Position numbers and translations under genes: made by a program. This document shows, in pieces, positions 33,697 through 43,474 of a stretch of 64,000 bases of DNA. The stretch lies in NCBI RefSeq assembly GCF_900109575.1, contig NZ_FOAF01000001.1:1707662-1771661 (forward strand), in the 5' to 3' direction. Below the pieces are notes generated by a model. That model saw only the letters and a list, made by a program, of their open reading frames with translations. It was not told where the DNA came from and did not search any database. This DNA comes from Olivibacter domesticus (GTDB lineage Bacteria > Bacteroidota > Bacteroidia > Sphingobacteriales > Sphingobacteriaceae). The first letter of the stretch is position 1; every line of letters begins with the position of its first letter.

Positions 33697-35493
33697 TTGA
33701 ATTTCATGAACCCATTTAGTCAATTGGGAATCCGTCATGATATTGTTAATGCCATTACAGAGTTAGGGTTCGAAAACCCAACTCCCATCCAGGAGCAAGC
33801 TATTCCAGTTCTCCTTACAGGCAGCAGCGATTTTGTCGGATTAGCCCAAACAGGAACCGGTAAAACCGCAGCATTTGGCCTGCCGTTGTTAGAATTATTA
33901 GACTTTACGCAAAATTCACCTCAAGCTTTAGTGCTTTGTCCTACTCGTGAGTTGTGTTTGCAAATAGCTAATGATATCAAAAAATTCTCGAAAAATATTG
34001 GTAATGTGCACGTTGTAGCAGTTTACGGCGGTGCAAACATTAGTGATCAATTACGTCAAATCCGAAGAGGTGTGCAAATTGTTGTTGCTACCCCTGGCCG
34101 TATGCTTGATATTATTGGTCGTAAAGCCATTGATTTTTCAGGAGTACGCTACGTAGTTTTGGATGAAGCGGATGAAATGCTCAATATGGGCTTTCAAGAA
34201 GACATTAATGATATCCTCTCAACAACTCCCGAAGAGAAAAAAACATGGCTGTTTTCAGCCACTATGCCGACAGAAGTAAGAAGGATCGCAAAGAATTATA
34301 TGACCGATCCACATGAGCTTACCGTTGGTACAAAGAACACAGGAAATGCCAATATTAATCATGAATACTACGTTGTTAGACCACGTGATAAATATGCTGC
34401 ATTTAAGCGAATCGTAGATTTTAATCCTGAGATCTTTGGAATCGTATTTTGTCGTACCAAAATTGAAACGCAAGAGATTGCAGAGGCACTCATTAAAGAT
34501 GGCTATAATGCCGACTCTTTACATGGCGATCTTTCTCAACAACAACGCGACAAAGTTATGAAACGTTACCGTGAGAGAAGTTTACAGCTATTAATAGCTA
34601 CCGATGTAGCCGCTCGCGGTATAGATGTTAATGATGTTACGCATGTTATTAACTTTTCTTTACCCGATGAGATAGAAAATTACACTCACCGCAGTGGTCG
34701 TACTGCCCGCGCCGGAAAAACAGGTGTATCTATCGCTCTTATTACTTCGAAAGAATTAGGCAAAATCCGTCAAATTGAACGAGTAATTGGAAAGCAATTC
34801 GTAAAAGCAGAGATACCTAATGGATTTGATGTTTGCGAAAAGCAATTATTTGCCTTGGTACATAAAGTAAAAACAGTTGAAGTAAATGATAACCAAATAG
34901 GCCAATATCTTCCTCGTATTATGGACGAGTTTGCTGATTTCTCGAAGGAAGATGTTATCAAACACTTTGCAAGTTTAGAGTTTAATCGTTTCTTGGATTA
35001 TTATGAGAATGCTCCTGACTTGAACATAAGCGCAAGTGAGTCTCGAGGAAATGACCGAGGAAGCAGAGGAGATAGACCAGATAGATCAAGTTATAATTCA
35101 GATTATACACGCCTATTTATCAACTTAGGTTCAGTTGATGATTTTACGCGTGGAGATATGCTAGGATATATTTGCAATAACGCTAAAATCAGCGGAAAGT
35201 CTATTGGTAAAATAGATTTAAAAGGGGTATTTACTTTCTTTGAAGTAGAAAATAGCGTTGCTGACAAGGTAATGAACGAATTTAACCAGGTTGACTTTAA
35301 CGGTCGCTCCGTTAGAATTGAATTAGCTGGTGAACGTGATGGTGGTAACCGAAGCGGAGGTGGTAGAAGCCGTTCTTACAGAAGTAGTGGGAATGGTGGA
35401 AGCAGAAGCCGCGATCGCGAAAAAGATGGCGGTGGATTCCGTGACTTTTCTGGCAAACGCCGGGAAAGAAGAAGCGAAAAGAAGCGCTGGTAA
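33697..35493 (+). CDS. DEAD/DEAH-box RNA helicase with DbpA-type C-terminal domain
   Basis: 598 residues. The helicase core has AQTGTGKT at 50-57, PTRELCLQ, TPGRML, VLDEADEML near 160, SATMP, and HRSGRTARAG. Beyond it, residues of about 467-545 form a DbpA RNA-binding-like domain (YTRLFINLGSVDDFTRGDML ... FNGRSVRIELA). The end is a disordered Gly/Arg/Ser-rich tail with RGG-like repeats. This layout matches the DeaD/CsdA helicases that remodel structured RNA, often in the cold or during ribosome assembly. It has its own promoter and a strong terminator and is monocistronic. Confidence 0.94.
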   Translation: MNFMNPFSQLGIRHDIVNAITELGFENPTPIQEQAIPVLLTGSSDFVGLAQTGTGKTAAFGLPLLELLDFTQNSPQALVLCPTRELCLQIANDIKKFSKNIGNVHVVAVYGGANISDQLRQIRRGVQIVVATPGRMLDIIGRKAIDFSGVRYVVLDEADEMLNMGFQEDINDILSTTPEEKKTWLFSATMPTEVRRIAKNYMTDPHELTVGTKNTGNANINHEYYVVRPRDKYAAFKRIVDFNPEIFGIVFCRTKIETQEIAEALIKDGYNADSLHGDLSQQQRDKVMKRYRERSLQLLIATDVAARGIDVNDVTHVINFSLPDEIENYTHRSGRTARAGKTGVSIALITSKELGKIRQIERVIGKQFVKAEIPNGFDVCEKQLFALVHKVKTVEVNDNQIGQYLPRIMDEFADFSKEDVIKHFASLEFNRFLDYYENAPDLNISASESRGNDRGSRGDRPDRSSYNSDYTRLFINLGSVDDFTRGDMLGYICNNAKISGKSIGKIDLKGVFTFFEVENSVADKVMNEFNQVDFNGRSVRIELAGERDGGNRSGGGRSRSYRSSGNGGSRSRDREKDGGGFRDFSGKRRERRSEKKRW

Positions 35494-35500
35494 AATTAAA

Positions 35501-35535
35501 CAAAAAAAGGCTTTTCTATTGAGAAGCCTTTTTTT
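35501..35535 (+). terminator. Rho-independent terminator of the DEAD-box helicase gene
   Basis: AGGCTTTTC pairs with GAGAAGCCT (one G-U) around TATT. The stem is flanked by A7 on the left and T7 on the right, so it can act in both directions and may also end the ggt transcript. Confidence 0.88.
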
Positions 35536-35607
35536 GTTTAGCTAAATCCTGTCAATTTTTCAGGACTAGTCAATCTTAACTATTTTAGAGATATCTTACA
35601 TCTTCCC

Positions 35608-37317
35608 TTAATATCCTATCGCTTTATCATCACCTCTTACATCGGCTCCGCCAATTAAAGATCCATCTTGATTTACCAGAATAGCATCTACCCTTCCAAT
35701 ACTTGAACGTGGAGTAATCTTATACCCTTTGTTTTCCAAATTACTTCGTACAGAATTATCTATAGCCTTTTCTTCAACAAAGATCTCATCTGGCATCCAT
35801 TGATGATGAAAACGTGGGGCATCAACTGCTTGTTGGATTTCCATTTGGAAATCAACTACATTTAAAATTGTTTGTAACACAGAGGTTATGATAGTAGAAC
35901 CTCCGGGTGTACCCAAAACCATAAAGAGATTATTGTTTTTTGTTACAATAGTAGGACTCATGGCACTAAGCATTCGTTTGCCAGGTTCGATTGCATTTGC
36001 TGTACCTCCTAATAGCCCATAAAGATTAGGAACACCTGGTTTTATGGAGAAATCATCCATTTCATCATTAAGTAAGAATCCTGCACCTTTAACTACCACC
36101 TGAGATCCGTAAGAGTTATTAAGTGTTGTGGTAATTGCTACCGCATTTCCCTCCTTATCAACAATAGAAAAATGAGTTGTTTGCTCGCTTTCATATATAT
36201 TCGGTTTACCCGCTTTAACTTCACTACTAGGTGTAGCCTTATTAAAATTAATATCTTTCATTCGGTTTAGCAAGTAAGTAGGTTCTAATAAACCTCTGAG
36301 TGGTACCTTATAAAAATCGGCATCCCCCAAATGCTCTGCTCTATCTGCGTAAACCCTTCTCTCGGCTTCTACAATTAACTGAATCGTTGAATCCCTTTGA
36401 AAACCCCAGCGCTTCAATGGATAAGGTTCAACTGCTTTCAATAAAGAGATGAGCGCTATACCCCCACTTGATGAAGGAGGCATCGAGATAACTTCATATC
36501 CCCTATAATTGCCCACGATTGGTTTTCGCCACTTGGCTTGATAGTTTTTTAAATCTTGATAGCTTATTATACCATTTCCTCTTTTCATCTCCTCAAGGAG
36601 GAGATGCGCTGTCCGTCCCTCATAAAACCCCGCCCGTCCTCTTTCTTTAATTAGTGAAAGTGTTCGCGCAAGTTCTTTCTGCTGCAATATATCACCCTCC
36701 TTCCACTCATCCTTTTTCTTTATTAACGCTGTACCTAAAGGGTTAAAACGTTGAAATATCTCCTTTCTGCTATTTAATTCCTCGGCCTGCATCGCTGTAA
36801 TAGAAAAGCCCTTTCGTGCTAAATCTATAGCCGGTTGAAGTAGTTCTTTCCATGTCAATTTAGCATATTTCTGATGTGCACGAACCATTCCATCTACGGT
36901 GCCGGGAGTTCCTACAGAAAGTTGACCATCCAAACTGAGCCTTTCAATGGGATTTCCAGATTCATCTAAATACATATCCTTTGTAGCTTTGCCTGGAGCA
37001 GTTTCTCGAAAGTCCAACGTTGATACTTCGTTTTTAGAAGATCTGTAAACCATAAACCCACCACCGCCAATATTTCCAGCGTTTGGATAAACCACCGCCA
37101 AAGCAAATTGTACTGCTATCGCAGCATCAACTGCATTACCTCCTTTTTTTAAGATATCTATACCAACCTGAGAAGCAACTGGATGAGCAGTAACAACCAT
37201 ACCGTTTTTGTAAGACGATGGTGTTTGCGCATAACTGTTAAGAAAAGGTAGGATTAACAGTAATAGTAGATAATTTAATCTGCTTGCACGCATTAAATAC
37301 AGTAATTTTTGACTCAT
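35608..37317 (-). CDS. ggt: Gamma-glutamyltransferase
   Basis: 569 residues with an N-terminal signal peptide (LNYLLLLLILPFLNSYAQ), so it works in the periplasm. The Ntn-hydrolase features are clear: KGGNAVDAAIAVQFALAV in the large subunit, then the self-cleavage site EQTTHFSI near 380, whose Thr becomes the nucleophile of the small subunit, and later PGKRMLSAMSPTIV and LGTPGGSTIIT. It transfers or hydrolyses gamma-glutamyl groups from glutathione and related peptides. It lies 24 bases after gpsA on the same strand and is probably co-transcribed. Confidence 0.95.
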   Translation of the reverse strand: MSQKLLYLMRASRLNYLLLLLILPFLNSYAQTPSSYKNGMVVTAHPVASQVGIDILKKGGNAVDAAIAVQFALAVVYPNAGNIGGGGFMVYRSSKNEVSTLDFRETAPGKATKDMYLDESGNPIERLSLDGQLSVGTPGTVDGMVRAHQKYAKLTWKELLQPAIDLARKGFSITAMQAEELNSRKEIFQRFNPLGTALIKKKDEWKEGDILQQKELARTLSLIKERGRAGFYEGRTAHLLLEEMKRGNGIISYQDLKNYQAKWRKPIVGNYRGYEVISMPPSSSGGIALISLLKAVEPYPLKRWGFQRDSTIQLIVEAERRVYADRAEHLGDADFYKVPLRGLLEPTYLLNRMKDINFNKATPSSEVKAGKPNIYESEQTTHFSIVDKEGNAVAITTTLNNSYGSQVVVKGAGFLLNDEMDDFSIKPGVPNLYGLLGGTANAIEPGKRMLSAMSPTIVTKNNNLFMVLGTPGGSTIITSVLQTILNVVDFQMEIQQAVDAPRFHHQWMPDEIFVEEKAIDNSVRSNLENKGYKITPRSSIGRVDAILVNQDGSLIGGADVRGDDKAIGY

Positions 37318-37341
37318 AAAATTATCGTAATAAGTTAATAA

Positions 37342-38346
37342 TTAGGTTAATTGGTCTGCTAGTAATTTCATTTCTATATGTGGAGAGTGCCTTTCGTATA
37401 AAACCGCGTAAACGGCCCTGCAAATAGGCATATCTACTTGATAAGCCTTATTTATCTGATGGATACATTTTGAAGCATAGTAACCTTCTGCAATCATGTT
37501 CATTTCCAACTGTGCAGAACGTACCGTGTATCCTTTTCCAATCATATTTCCAAATGTTCTATTTCTGCTGAACTGAGAATATGCAGTAACCAATAAATCT
37601 CCTAGATAAGCAGATTCATTAATGTCTCTTCCTATAGGATGAACACTCGCTAAGAAGCGCGCCATCTCCCGAATAGCATTGGAAATCAATACTGCCTGAA
37701 AATTATCACCATAACCAACGCCATGGCAAATACCACTTGCAACAGCATAGATGTTTTTCAAAACAGCACCATACTCTGTGCCATAAATATCATCGGATAA
37801 AATGGTTTTAATGTAACGTGTATTTAAACAGCTAGAGAATATTTCGGCTGTACTTATAGAAGCCGATGCGATAGTTAAATAAGACAATTTTTCTAACGAC
37901 ACTTCTTCAGCATGACAAGGGCCACTAATTACAGCTATTTGATCAATAGGAATATTAAATGTTGATTGGAGATAATCACCAACGATCTGGTTTTCTTCTG
38001 GAACGATACCTTTAATGGCACTGATAATATATTTATTTTTTAACTGCTCTGGCTTTATATTTTGAAGAGAGCCTATTAGAAATGCCGCAGGCACGCTTAG
38101 TACTATTAAATCAGCTACATCGATCACATGATGTAAATCATCTGTCACTTGTTCTGCCGGGATTTTAACCTCTACTGCACTCAGATAATTTGGATTGTGA
38201 TGATAAGTTCTAATAGATGTTATGGCTTCTTTGTTCCGCATCCACCAATATATATGCTTATCTTGCTCATTATCGCTCAGCATCTTTACTATTGCTGTAG
38301 CCCAGCTACCCCCTCCTATTACTGCTATCGTCTTTTTTCCTTGCAT
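37342..38346 (-). CDS. gpsA: NAD(P)H-dependent glycerol-3-phosphate dehydrogenase
   Basis: 334 residues. The N-terminal dinucleotide fold has AVIGGGSWATAI (residues 8-19). The catalytic region includes SAIKGIVPEENQ, VISGPCHAEEV (family SGPxxAxE) and EYGAVLKNIYAVASGICHGVGYGDNFQA, with the active-site Lys in GAVLKN. The Arg/Asn-containing block LGDLLVTAYSQFSRNRTFG follows. The enzyme supplies sn-glycerol-3-phosphate for phospholipid synthesis and here possibly for glucosylglycerol. The promoter sits at 38401-38432 with a 10-bp inverted repeat at the predicted transcript start. ggt follows. Confidence 0.95.
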   Translation of the reverse strand: MQGKKTIAVIGGGSWATAIVKMLSDNEQDKHIYWWMRNKEAITSIRTYHHNPNYLSAVEVKIPAEQVTDDLHHVIDVADLIVLSVPAAFLIGSLQNIKPEQLKNKYIISAIKGIVPEENQIVGDYLQSTFNIPIDQIAVISGPCHAEEVSLEKLSYLTIASASISTAEIFSSCLNTRYIKTILSDDIYGTEYGAVLKNIYAVASGICHGVGYGDNFQAVLISNAIREMARFLASVHPIGRDINESAYLGDLLVTAYSQFSRNRTFGNMIGKGYTVRSAQLEMNMIAEGYYASKCIHQINKAYQVDMPICRAVYAVLYERHSPHIEMKLLADQLT

Positions 38347-38370
38347 ATCAAAACAACCTCATCTATAAAT

Positions 38371-38400
38371 ATGAGCCAAATTAAGGATTTTTTGGCTCAT
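38371..38400 (-). repeat. Inverted repeat at the gpsA transcript start
   Basis: ATGAGCCAAA pairs perfectly with TTTGGCTCAT around a 10-base spacer. It begins directly next to the -7 box of the gpsA promoter, so it would form the first 30 bases of the gpsA mRNA, either as a 5' hairpin or as an operator. Confidence 0.6.
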
Positions 38401-38432
38401 CAAACTTAGATAAATTTGTTTTTATTTACAAT
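38401..38432 (-). promoter_or_regulatory. gpsA promoter
   Basis: On the minus strand ATTG (38429-38432) and TAAGTTTG (38401-38408) are 20 bases apart, fitting the Bacteroidota promoter pattern. The start codon is at 38346, giving a leader of roughly 50 bases that contains the inverted repeat. Confidence 0.65.
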
Positions 38433-38588
38433 TTTATGACAACACCCTGTAAAACAATTTATTCCTTGTCTTTTCGAAACTTAAGAGAGATTCTATATCC
38501 TGAAAATCAATATTTCTAATAAGTCCTATCAATTCCTGAGAAATTGGACAAACAAAGTGACCATTGCTCATTCCACAATGTGGATTAA

Positions 38589-40031
38589 TTAGTATCCCGG
38601 ATTGTTTTGATCAATCGCCTGATTATAGTTTAACTCGGAAAGTGGTATTGGCCATAGATAATGTTTTTCAGCAATTGTAACTCCTTTATTCGCTTGTAAG
38701 ATCTCCGCCGCTTTACCCGTACGTTTCAAATCAAACCATCGTTTGCCTTCAAATTGAAATTCATAGGCCTTTTCTTGTAAAATAGCATCAATAAAAGACT
38801 CTGGCGATAGCGAAGCGGCTTGATAGTCGACAGGAGAAACAGCATCTACCGCTAATCCATAAGAACGTCTTTTCACTTTATTTACTGCTTCCAATGCATC
38901 GGGTGTTATACCATTTACCCGAGCATCCGCTTCTGCAAAAATAAGCAGCACCTCTGGGTAGCGGTACAGCGGAAAATCATTAATCGCACCATATTCATTC
39001 GCTGCTTGAGGATCTATAAATTTCTTTAATAAGAGCGTATTCTTTCCCATTCCGAAGTCAAGTGGATACCATAAGCTTTTACGCAAATCACCGTTATTCC
39101 AGCCTTTATAAAACACGCTCGTACTATCACCATATTGAGCATAAGCTCCTTTATCGCCCAAATAACCCGTCGAGGGATGATTAATAATGAAGGGATAATA
39201 ATTTCCTTGTTCCTCTCTGCTATACTTAAAATGAAAAATCTCTTCTTTAGTTACCCCTGCGCCAACGCCAAATATTTTCTCAAAATCATCTACGGACTGG
39301 ATAGGCACGAGTGAAAACAAATTCGAGCCGATAACTTCCTGTGCTTTATCACGCGCTTCTTGATATTTTTGTGTGGTTAGCAAAACGTCGCTCCATAATG
39401 TTTTTGCCATCCATATGGTTGGCCTGCCTGGTTGGGCGGCGTTGTTATCGGGTAAATTTGCCTCCGCTTCTGATAAGTCAGCTTCTATCAATGCATATAC
39501 TTCCTCAACCGTACTTCTAGCAACATTTTGCTCTTCCATATTCGCGTCCGTGCGCAAAGGAATTCCTCCCCAATCACGTACTAAATGAAAGTAGCAAAAT
39601 GCCCGCATAAATTTTGCTTCAGCAACATAACGCTTAATATCTTCTTCTCCAATCGCATCGCCATTAGGTACATTCTTTATTACTAAATTGGCATTACGAA
39701 TAGCTAGATAAAAAGACTGCCAGAAATCAGCCACCCTATTTGTATTAACAGCATCTAAGCCTGCAAAATCATTAAATTGTGCCCAGCTACCGCGACCATA
39801 AGCGTAATCGGTATGGCATTCAAGTGTCGCATTATAAGAAGCAATACCCTGCGCACCTAAACGTAAAGGTGGAAAAATGGCATTAACACCTGCTTCTGCT
39901 TCTTCTGGCGTATTGTAAAAGTTTTCCTCTAAAATCAGTTTCGGTTCCTCGTCTAACGTTTTTTTGCATGCACTTGTCATTCCAAGGATGCACAGAAGTA
40001 CTACACTAATTCTTAACTTCGAAGATTTCAT
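38589..40031 (-). CDS. RagB/SusD family outer-membrane lipoprotein
   Basis: About 480 residues from the Met at 40031; a longer start at 40058 precedes the signal peptide by nine residues. The signal KSSKLRISVVLLCILGMTSAC carries a lipobox, so the protein is lipidated and presented at the cell surface. The SusD fold is indicated by the N-terminal LDEEPKLILEENFYNTPEEA, the helical TPR-like part (YVAEAKFMRAFCYFHLVRDWGGIPL) and the C-terminal FEGKRWFDLKRTG and the ending NPGY. It binds the substrate for the SusC partner encoded immediately upstream (55 bases). No degradative enzyme lies beside it, so the ligand is unknown. Confidence 0.93.
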   Translation of the reverse strand: MKSSKLRISVVLLCILGMTSACKKTLDEEPKLILEENFYNTPEEAEAGVNAIFPPLRLGAQGIASYNATLECHTDYAYGRGSWAQFNDFAGLDAVNTNRVADFWQSFYLAIRNANLVIKNVPNGDAIGEEDIKRYVAEAKFMRAFCYFHLVRDWGGIPLRTDANMEEQNVARSTVEEVYALIEADLSEAEANLPDNNAAQPGRPTIWMAKTLWSDVLLTTQKYQEARDKAQEVIGSNLFSLVPIQSVDDFEKIFGVGAGVTKEEIFHFKYSREEQGNYYPFIINHPSTGYLGDKGAYAQYGDSTSVFYKGWNNGDLRKSLWYPLDFGMGKNTLLLKKFIDPQAANEYGAINDFPLYRYPEVLLIFAEADARVNGITPDALEAVNKVKRRSYGLAVDAVSPVDYQAASLSPESFIDAILQEKAYEFQFEGKRWFDLKRTGKAAEILQANKGVTIAEKHYLWPIPLSELNYNQAIDQNNPGY

Positions 40032-40085
40032 ATATTTTATCAACTGCATATGTATCATATTATTAGGATCAATTTTTAATGAAGT

Positions 40086-43000
40086 TTAGAAACCAGCCTT
40101 TATGCCAAATGTATATGTTTTTGCAACTGGGTAGCTCAAATAGTCGGAACCACTTGATGGCACTTCCGGATCCCACCAAGAATAATCTGTGAATGTTAGC
40201 AAATTCTGTCCGCTTACGTAAACCTGTAAACGTTTCAGCCAAGAAACATTTAATTTATCAACAGGTAAGTTGTATGCCAATTGCACGTTTCTCAAACGAA
40301 GGAAAGAACCATCTTCAATCCATCTGTCAGAAATATTTGCATTAACCGTATTGCTGATTTTTGGATACTTCGCATTTGGATTTTCGGGTGTCCAATGATC
40401 ATATAATACATCTTTCACCATGTTCAATCCGGAAGAGTAGTCGATACTACTTCCAATGGCACTGGCATTAAACAAATCATTTCCTACACTCCCCTGAAAG
40501 AAGAAAGTAAAATCGAAATTCTTGTAAGACATCGTTGAGTTTAAGCCGTAAATAAAATCAGGATTCGGATTTCCAATAACAGTGCGGTCTTGGTTATTAA
40601 TGGTTCCGTCGTTGTTTAAATCCTTGTATGCAATTTTACCATCTTCATCATAACCATCTTCTACATAACCGTAAAAAACGCCTCTCTGTAAACCTTCACG
40701 TAATATAGTCCTCGAATCATTTACTACGTTAATCTTTAATTCGTCGCCAAAAATATCTGTCCCACCATATAGTTTTATAACTTCACTTCTATTGAAGGCT
40801 ATATTACCCGTAACGTCCCATTTGAACGCTCCTTTAAAGATATTTGCATTCAAGCCTAATTCAACTCCACTGTTACGAATCTGCCCTACATTCTGGATAG
40901 TACTTACATAGCCCATTGAAGTAGGGAGTGGTACGGAGTTTAAAAGGTCTTTCGTATTTTTCCGGTAATAATCTGCCGTGAAGACAAAACGGTTATCTAA
41001 AATTCCGAAATCTACCCCTGCATCAAATTGCTCTGTCGTTTCCCATTTTAAATTTTCAGGTAAAACAGTACCTGGAGCAAAACCTAAATAAAGATCTTCT
41101 CCGAAAACTGTATATCCTGATAATAAAGGATTGAAAGTGGCATAAAAGTCTTCTACTTGAGTACCTGTTTTCCCCCAGCTTACGCGAAGTTTAAGATCCG
41201 AGATCCATTCGGTGCCTTTCAGAAAATCCTCGTTAGACATGCGCCAAGCGAAAGCTCCGGAAGGGAAATATCCCCAACGATATCCTTCTTGGTAACGGGA
41301 AGAGCCATCCGCTCGAAAACTTGCTGTGAATAGATATTTCTCGTCGAGGGTATAATTAACCCTTGTTAGATACGACAATAACACGGATTTATTGTAAGCG
41401 GAACCTGGAACCAGTGGAACCTGTGCTCCTCCTAAATCATTCCATTCGCTTACGTTACTGATGAATCCCTGACCGCTTCCCATCACTAAACTGTTTGAAA
41501 AATTTTGATAGGTTCCTCCTACCAATACAGAAAAGTTATGCCGTTCGTTCAACGTTTTATTATAGTTAGCAGTGGCTTCTACGAGCATACTCTGCTCATT
41601 ATTAGAGGTCACACTCGCTCTTCCAGTAGAATTTTGAAATTTATTACTTTGATATTGATTAACGCGATCATCTCGATTTTCAATACCCGCCAATAACTTT
41701 ATGCTCAAATCCTGAATAGGACGATAAGTTAATGCTGCGTTTGCTAAAATTAAATTCGCTTGTGTTTGATTCTTTTCTTCATTAATCCAATTCAGGGGGT
41801 TCATAATATCTGGAGAAACGAATGGGTATGCTGATGAAAGCATACGATATGATCCATCGTCATTGTAAGGACTTAAAGTTGGCGGCGCGCCAATTAATGC
41901 AGAGATTAAAGAGTTTCCCCGTGCACCACCATTACTATCTTTTCTTCCTGTGATCAACCTGCTTAAAGTGGCATTTGCGTCAACAGTTAATTTATCACTG
42001 ATTTGGTGTTGAATATTAGAACGAAAAGAATAACGACTGTAATCACTTCCTTTGATAATACCATCTTGATCCAAAACGCTTCCACCTAATGAAAACTGTG
42101 TTTTTTCATTCCCTCCGCTAATATTAAGCGATGTGCTTTTTATAGGTGCACTGCGAAAAACGAAATCTTGCCAATCAAAATTTGGCATATTATTAATTTG
42201 CTCTTCTGTAAAATAGGGATCAACCCCATCATTTGCTGCACGTAAATTATAGAAAGTTGCATATTCGGGTCCAGTTAGTAAATCCAGTTTCTTCCGTAAC
42301 TGTTGTACGCCGTAGTTTGCTTCAAAATCGACCTGTGCTTCATTACCAGTGCCTTCAACCCCGCCCTGTTTAGTAGTAATAATTACGACACCGTTTGCTC
42401 CCCGCGAGCCGTAGATGGCCGTGGCTGAAGCGTCTTTCAGTATTTCCATGCTTTCAATATCCGCATTGTTGAGTATGGTTGGGTTACTACCAGAAAGGGG
42501 AAATCCATCCACTACATAAAGTGGCTCGTTACTTCCCAAAATTGAATTAGCACCACGAATACGAACAGACATTGCCGGGCCGGGTGCACCGGAAGCTTGC
42601 GATACCTGTACACCCGGCGCTCTACCAGATAATGATTGTACAGCGTTGCTAGTAGGAAACGCATTGATTTCAGCGGCCTTTACTTGAGCTACCGACCCCG
42701 TTAAATCTCGTTTCTTCACACTGCCGTAACCAATCACAACAACTTCTTCTAAACTCTCTTGTGCAGCTTGAAGTGAAACGTCTAATTTTTTTCTACTTCC
42801 CACACGTTCTTCTCGACTGCCGTAACCTGTATAGGAGAATACTAGAATGGTTCTTGAATCAACGGTAGCTTTATATCGGCCATTTGCATCTGTAGTGGTA
42901 CCTGTATTAGGTTTGCCTTTAACCATTACGGATACGCCGGGTAATGCCCCCCCTTTTTCATCAGATACAACACCTGTGATAGTGTCCTGCTTGGAGGTAC

Positions 43001-43166
43001 TTGTTGTGTCTGCAGGTGCATCTTTTGGCACTTCAATTGGTGGTTTAGGTACTTCTTGAGCATATGATGGCGATGTACATGATAAAATTGTCGACAAAAC
43101 ACATACAACGAATATTCCAGCATAATTAAACGATTGCATCGGACTTGATATAAATTTAATCACCAT
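40086..43166 (-). CDS. SusC/RagA family TonB-dependent receptor
   Basis: 1026 residues. A signal region ends near SPSYAQ. A carboxypeptidase-regulatory-like beta domain (TITGVVSDEKGGALPGVSVMVKG to about 140) precedes the plug, which includes EEVVVIGYGSVKKRDLTGSV and GSRGANGVVIITTKQG (the SusC signature). A large TonB-dependent barrel follows and ends in a Phe (FGIKAGF), the usual outer-membrane insertion signal. A Pro-rich stretch with PKPPIEVPKDAPAD lies before the regulatory domain. With the downstream SusD it forms an import complex powered by TonB. Substrate unknown. The start is the first Met (43166); an internal Met nine codons later is possible. Confidence 0.94.
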   Translation of the reverse strand: MVIKFISSPMQSFNYAGIFVVCVLSTILSCTSPSYAQEVPKPPIEVPKDAPADTTSTSKQDTITGVVSDEKGGALPGVSVMVKGKPNTGTTTDANGRYKATVDSRTILVFSYTGYGSREERVGSRKKLDVSLQAAQESLEEVVVIGYGSVKKRDLTGSVAQVKAAEINAFPTSNAVQSLSGRAPGVQVSQASGAPGPAMSVRIRGANSILGSNEPLYVVDGFPLSGSNPTILNNADIESMEILKDASATAIYGSRGANGVVIITTKQGGVEGTGNEAQVDFEANYGVQQLRKKLDLLTGPEYATFYNLRAANDGVDPYFTEEQINNMPNFDWQDFVFRSAPIKSTSLNISGGNEKTQFSLGGSVLDQDGIIKGSDYSRYSFRSNIQHQISDKLTVDANATLSRLITGRKDSNGGARGNSLISALIGAPPTLSPYNDDGSYRMLSSAYPFVSPDIMNPLNWINEEKNQTQANLILANAALTYRPIQDLSIKLLAGIENRDDRVNQYQSNKFQNSTGRASVTSNNEQSMLVEATANYNKTLNERHNFSVLVGGTYQNFSNSLVMGSGQGFISNVSEWNDLGGAQVPLVPGSAYNKSVLLSYLTRVNYTLDEKYLFTASFRADGSSRYQEGYRWGYFPSGAFAWRMSNEDFLKGTEWISDLKLRVSWGKTGTQVEDFYATFNPLLSGYTVFGEDLYLGFAPGTVLPENLKWETTEQFDAGVDFGILDNRFVFTADYYRKNTKDLLNSVPLPTSMGYVSTIQNVGQIRNSGVELGLNANIFKGAFKWDVTGNIAFNRSEVIKLYGGTDIFGDELKINVVNDSRTILREGLQRGVFYGYVEDGYDEDGKIAYKDLNNDGTINNQDRTVIGNPNPDFIYGLNSTMSYKNFDFTFFFQGSVGNDLFNASAIGSSIDYSSGLNMVKDVLYDHWTPENPNAKYPKISNTVNANISDRWIEDGSFLRLRNVQLAYNLPVDKLNVSWLKRLQVYVSGQNLLTFTDYSWWDPEVPSSGSDYLSYPVAKTYTFGIKAGF

Positions 43167-43474
43167 AATTAGAGGTTTGAAAAAAAGATAACATGGTCTA
43201 TTTACAACAAGAGTTTAACCATTTTTGTATTACCTTAATTTAAAATCATCATTTATTGTAATATTTATCTATACAAGAGGGAGAAAAATATATCTTCCTT
43301 ACAACAGAGAGCACTTTTCGAAAAAAAAAGATTACATAATTAAATAAAGAAAATAAGAGGTATATTTTACAAGTCAGATTATTATAAACTGTAGAAAAGT
43401 AGGGATAGTTTGTAGAGAACAGGAAACAATGAACCACCTACGAAAGGAAGTTCATTGCCTGATGTGTCGAGGTA
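43167..43474. other. Intergenic region between susC and gldC
   Basis: 308 bases of AT-rich sequence upstream of the minus-strand susC. I see no complete TAnnTTTG box on the minus strand and no convincing gene; a 62-codon minus frame at 43249-43437 is low-complexity and is rejected. The only structure is the hairpin at 43427-43457. Confidence 0.5.
43427..43457 (-). terminator. Hairpin downstream of gldC, possible terminator
   Basis: CAATGAAC pairs with GTTCATTG around a 15-base loop, about 20 bases past the gldC stop on its strand. It is followed on the minus strand by GTTTCC rather than a long T run, so it is a weak candidate. Confidence 0.35.

Noticed and set aside
43249-43437. Minus-strand frame of 62 codons upstream of susC
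   Set aside because: Low-complexity Phe/Tyr/Asn content typical of translated AT-rich spacer; no start or context support.
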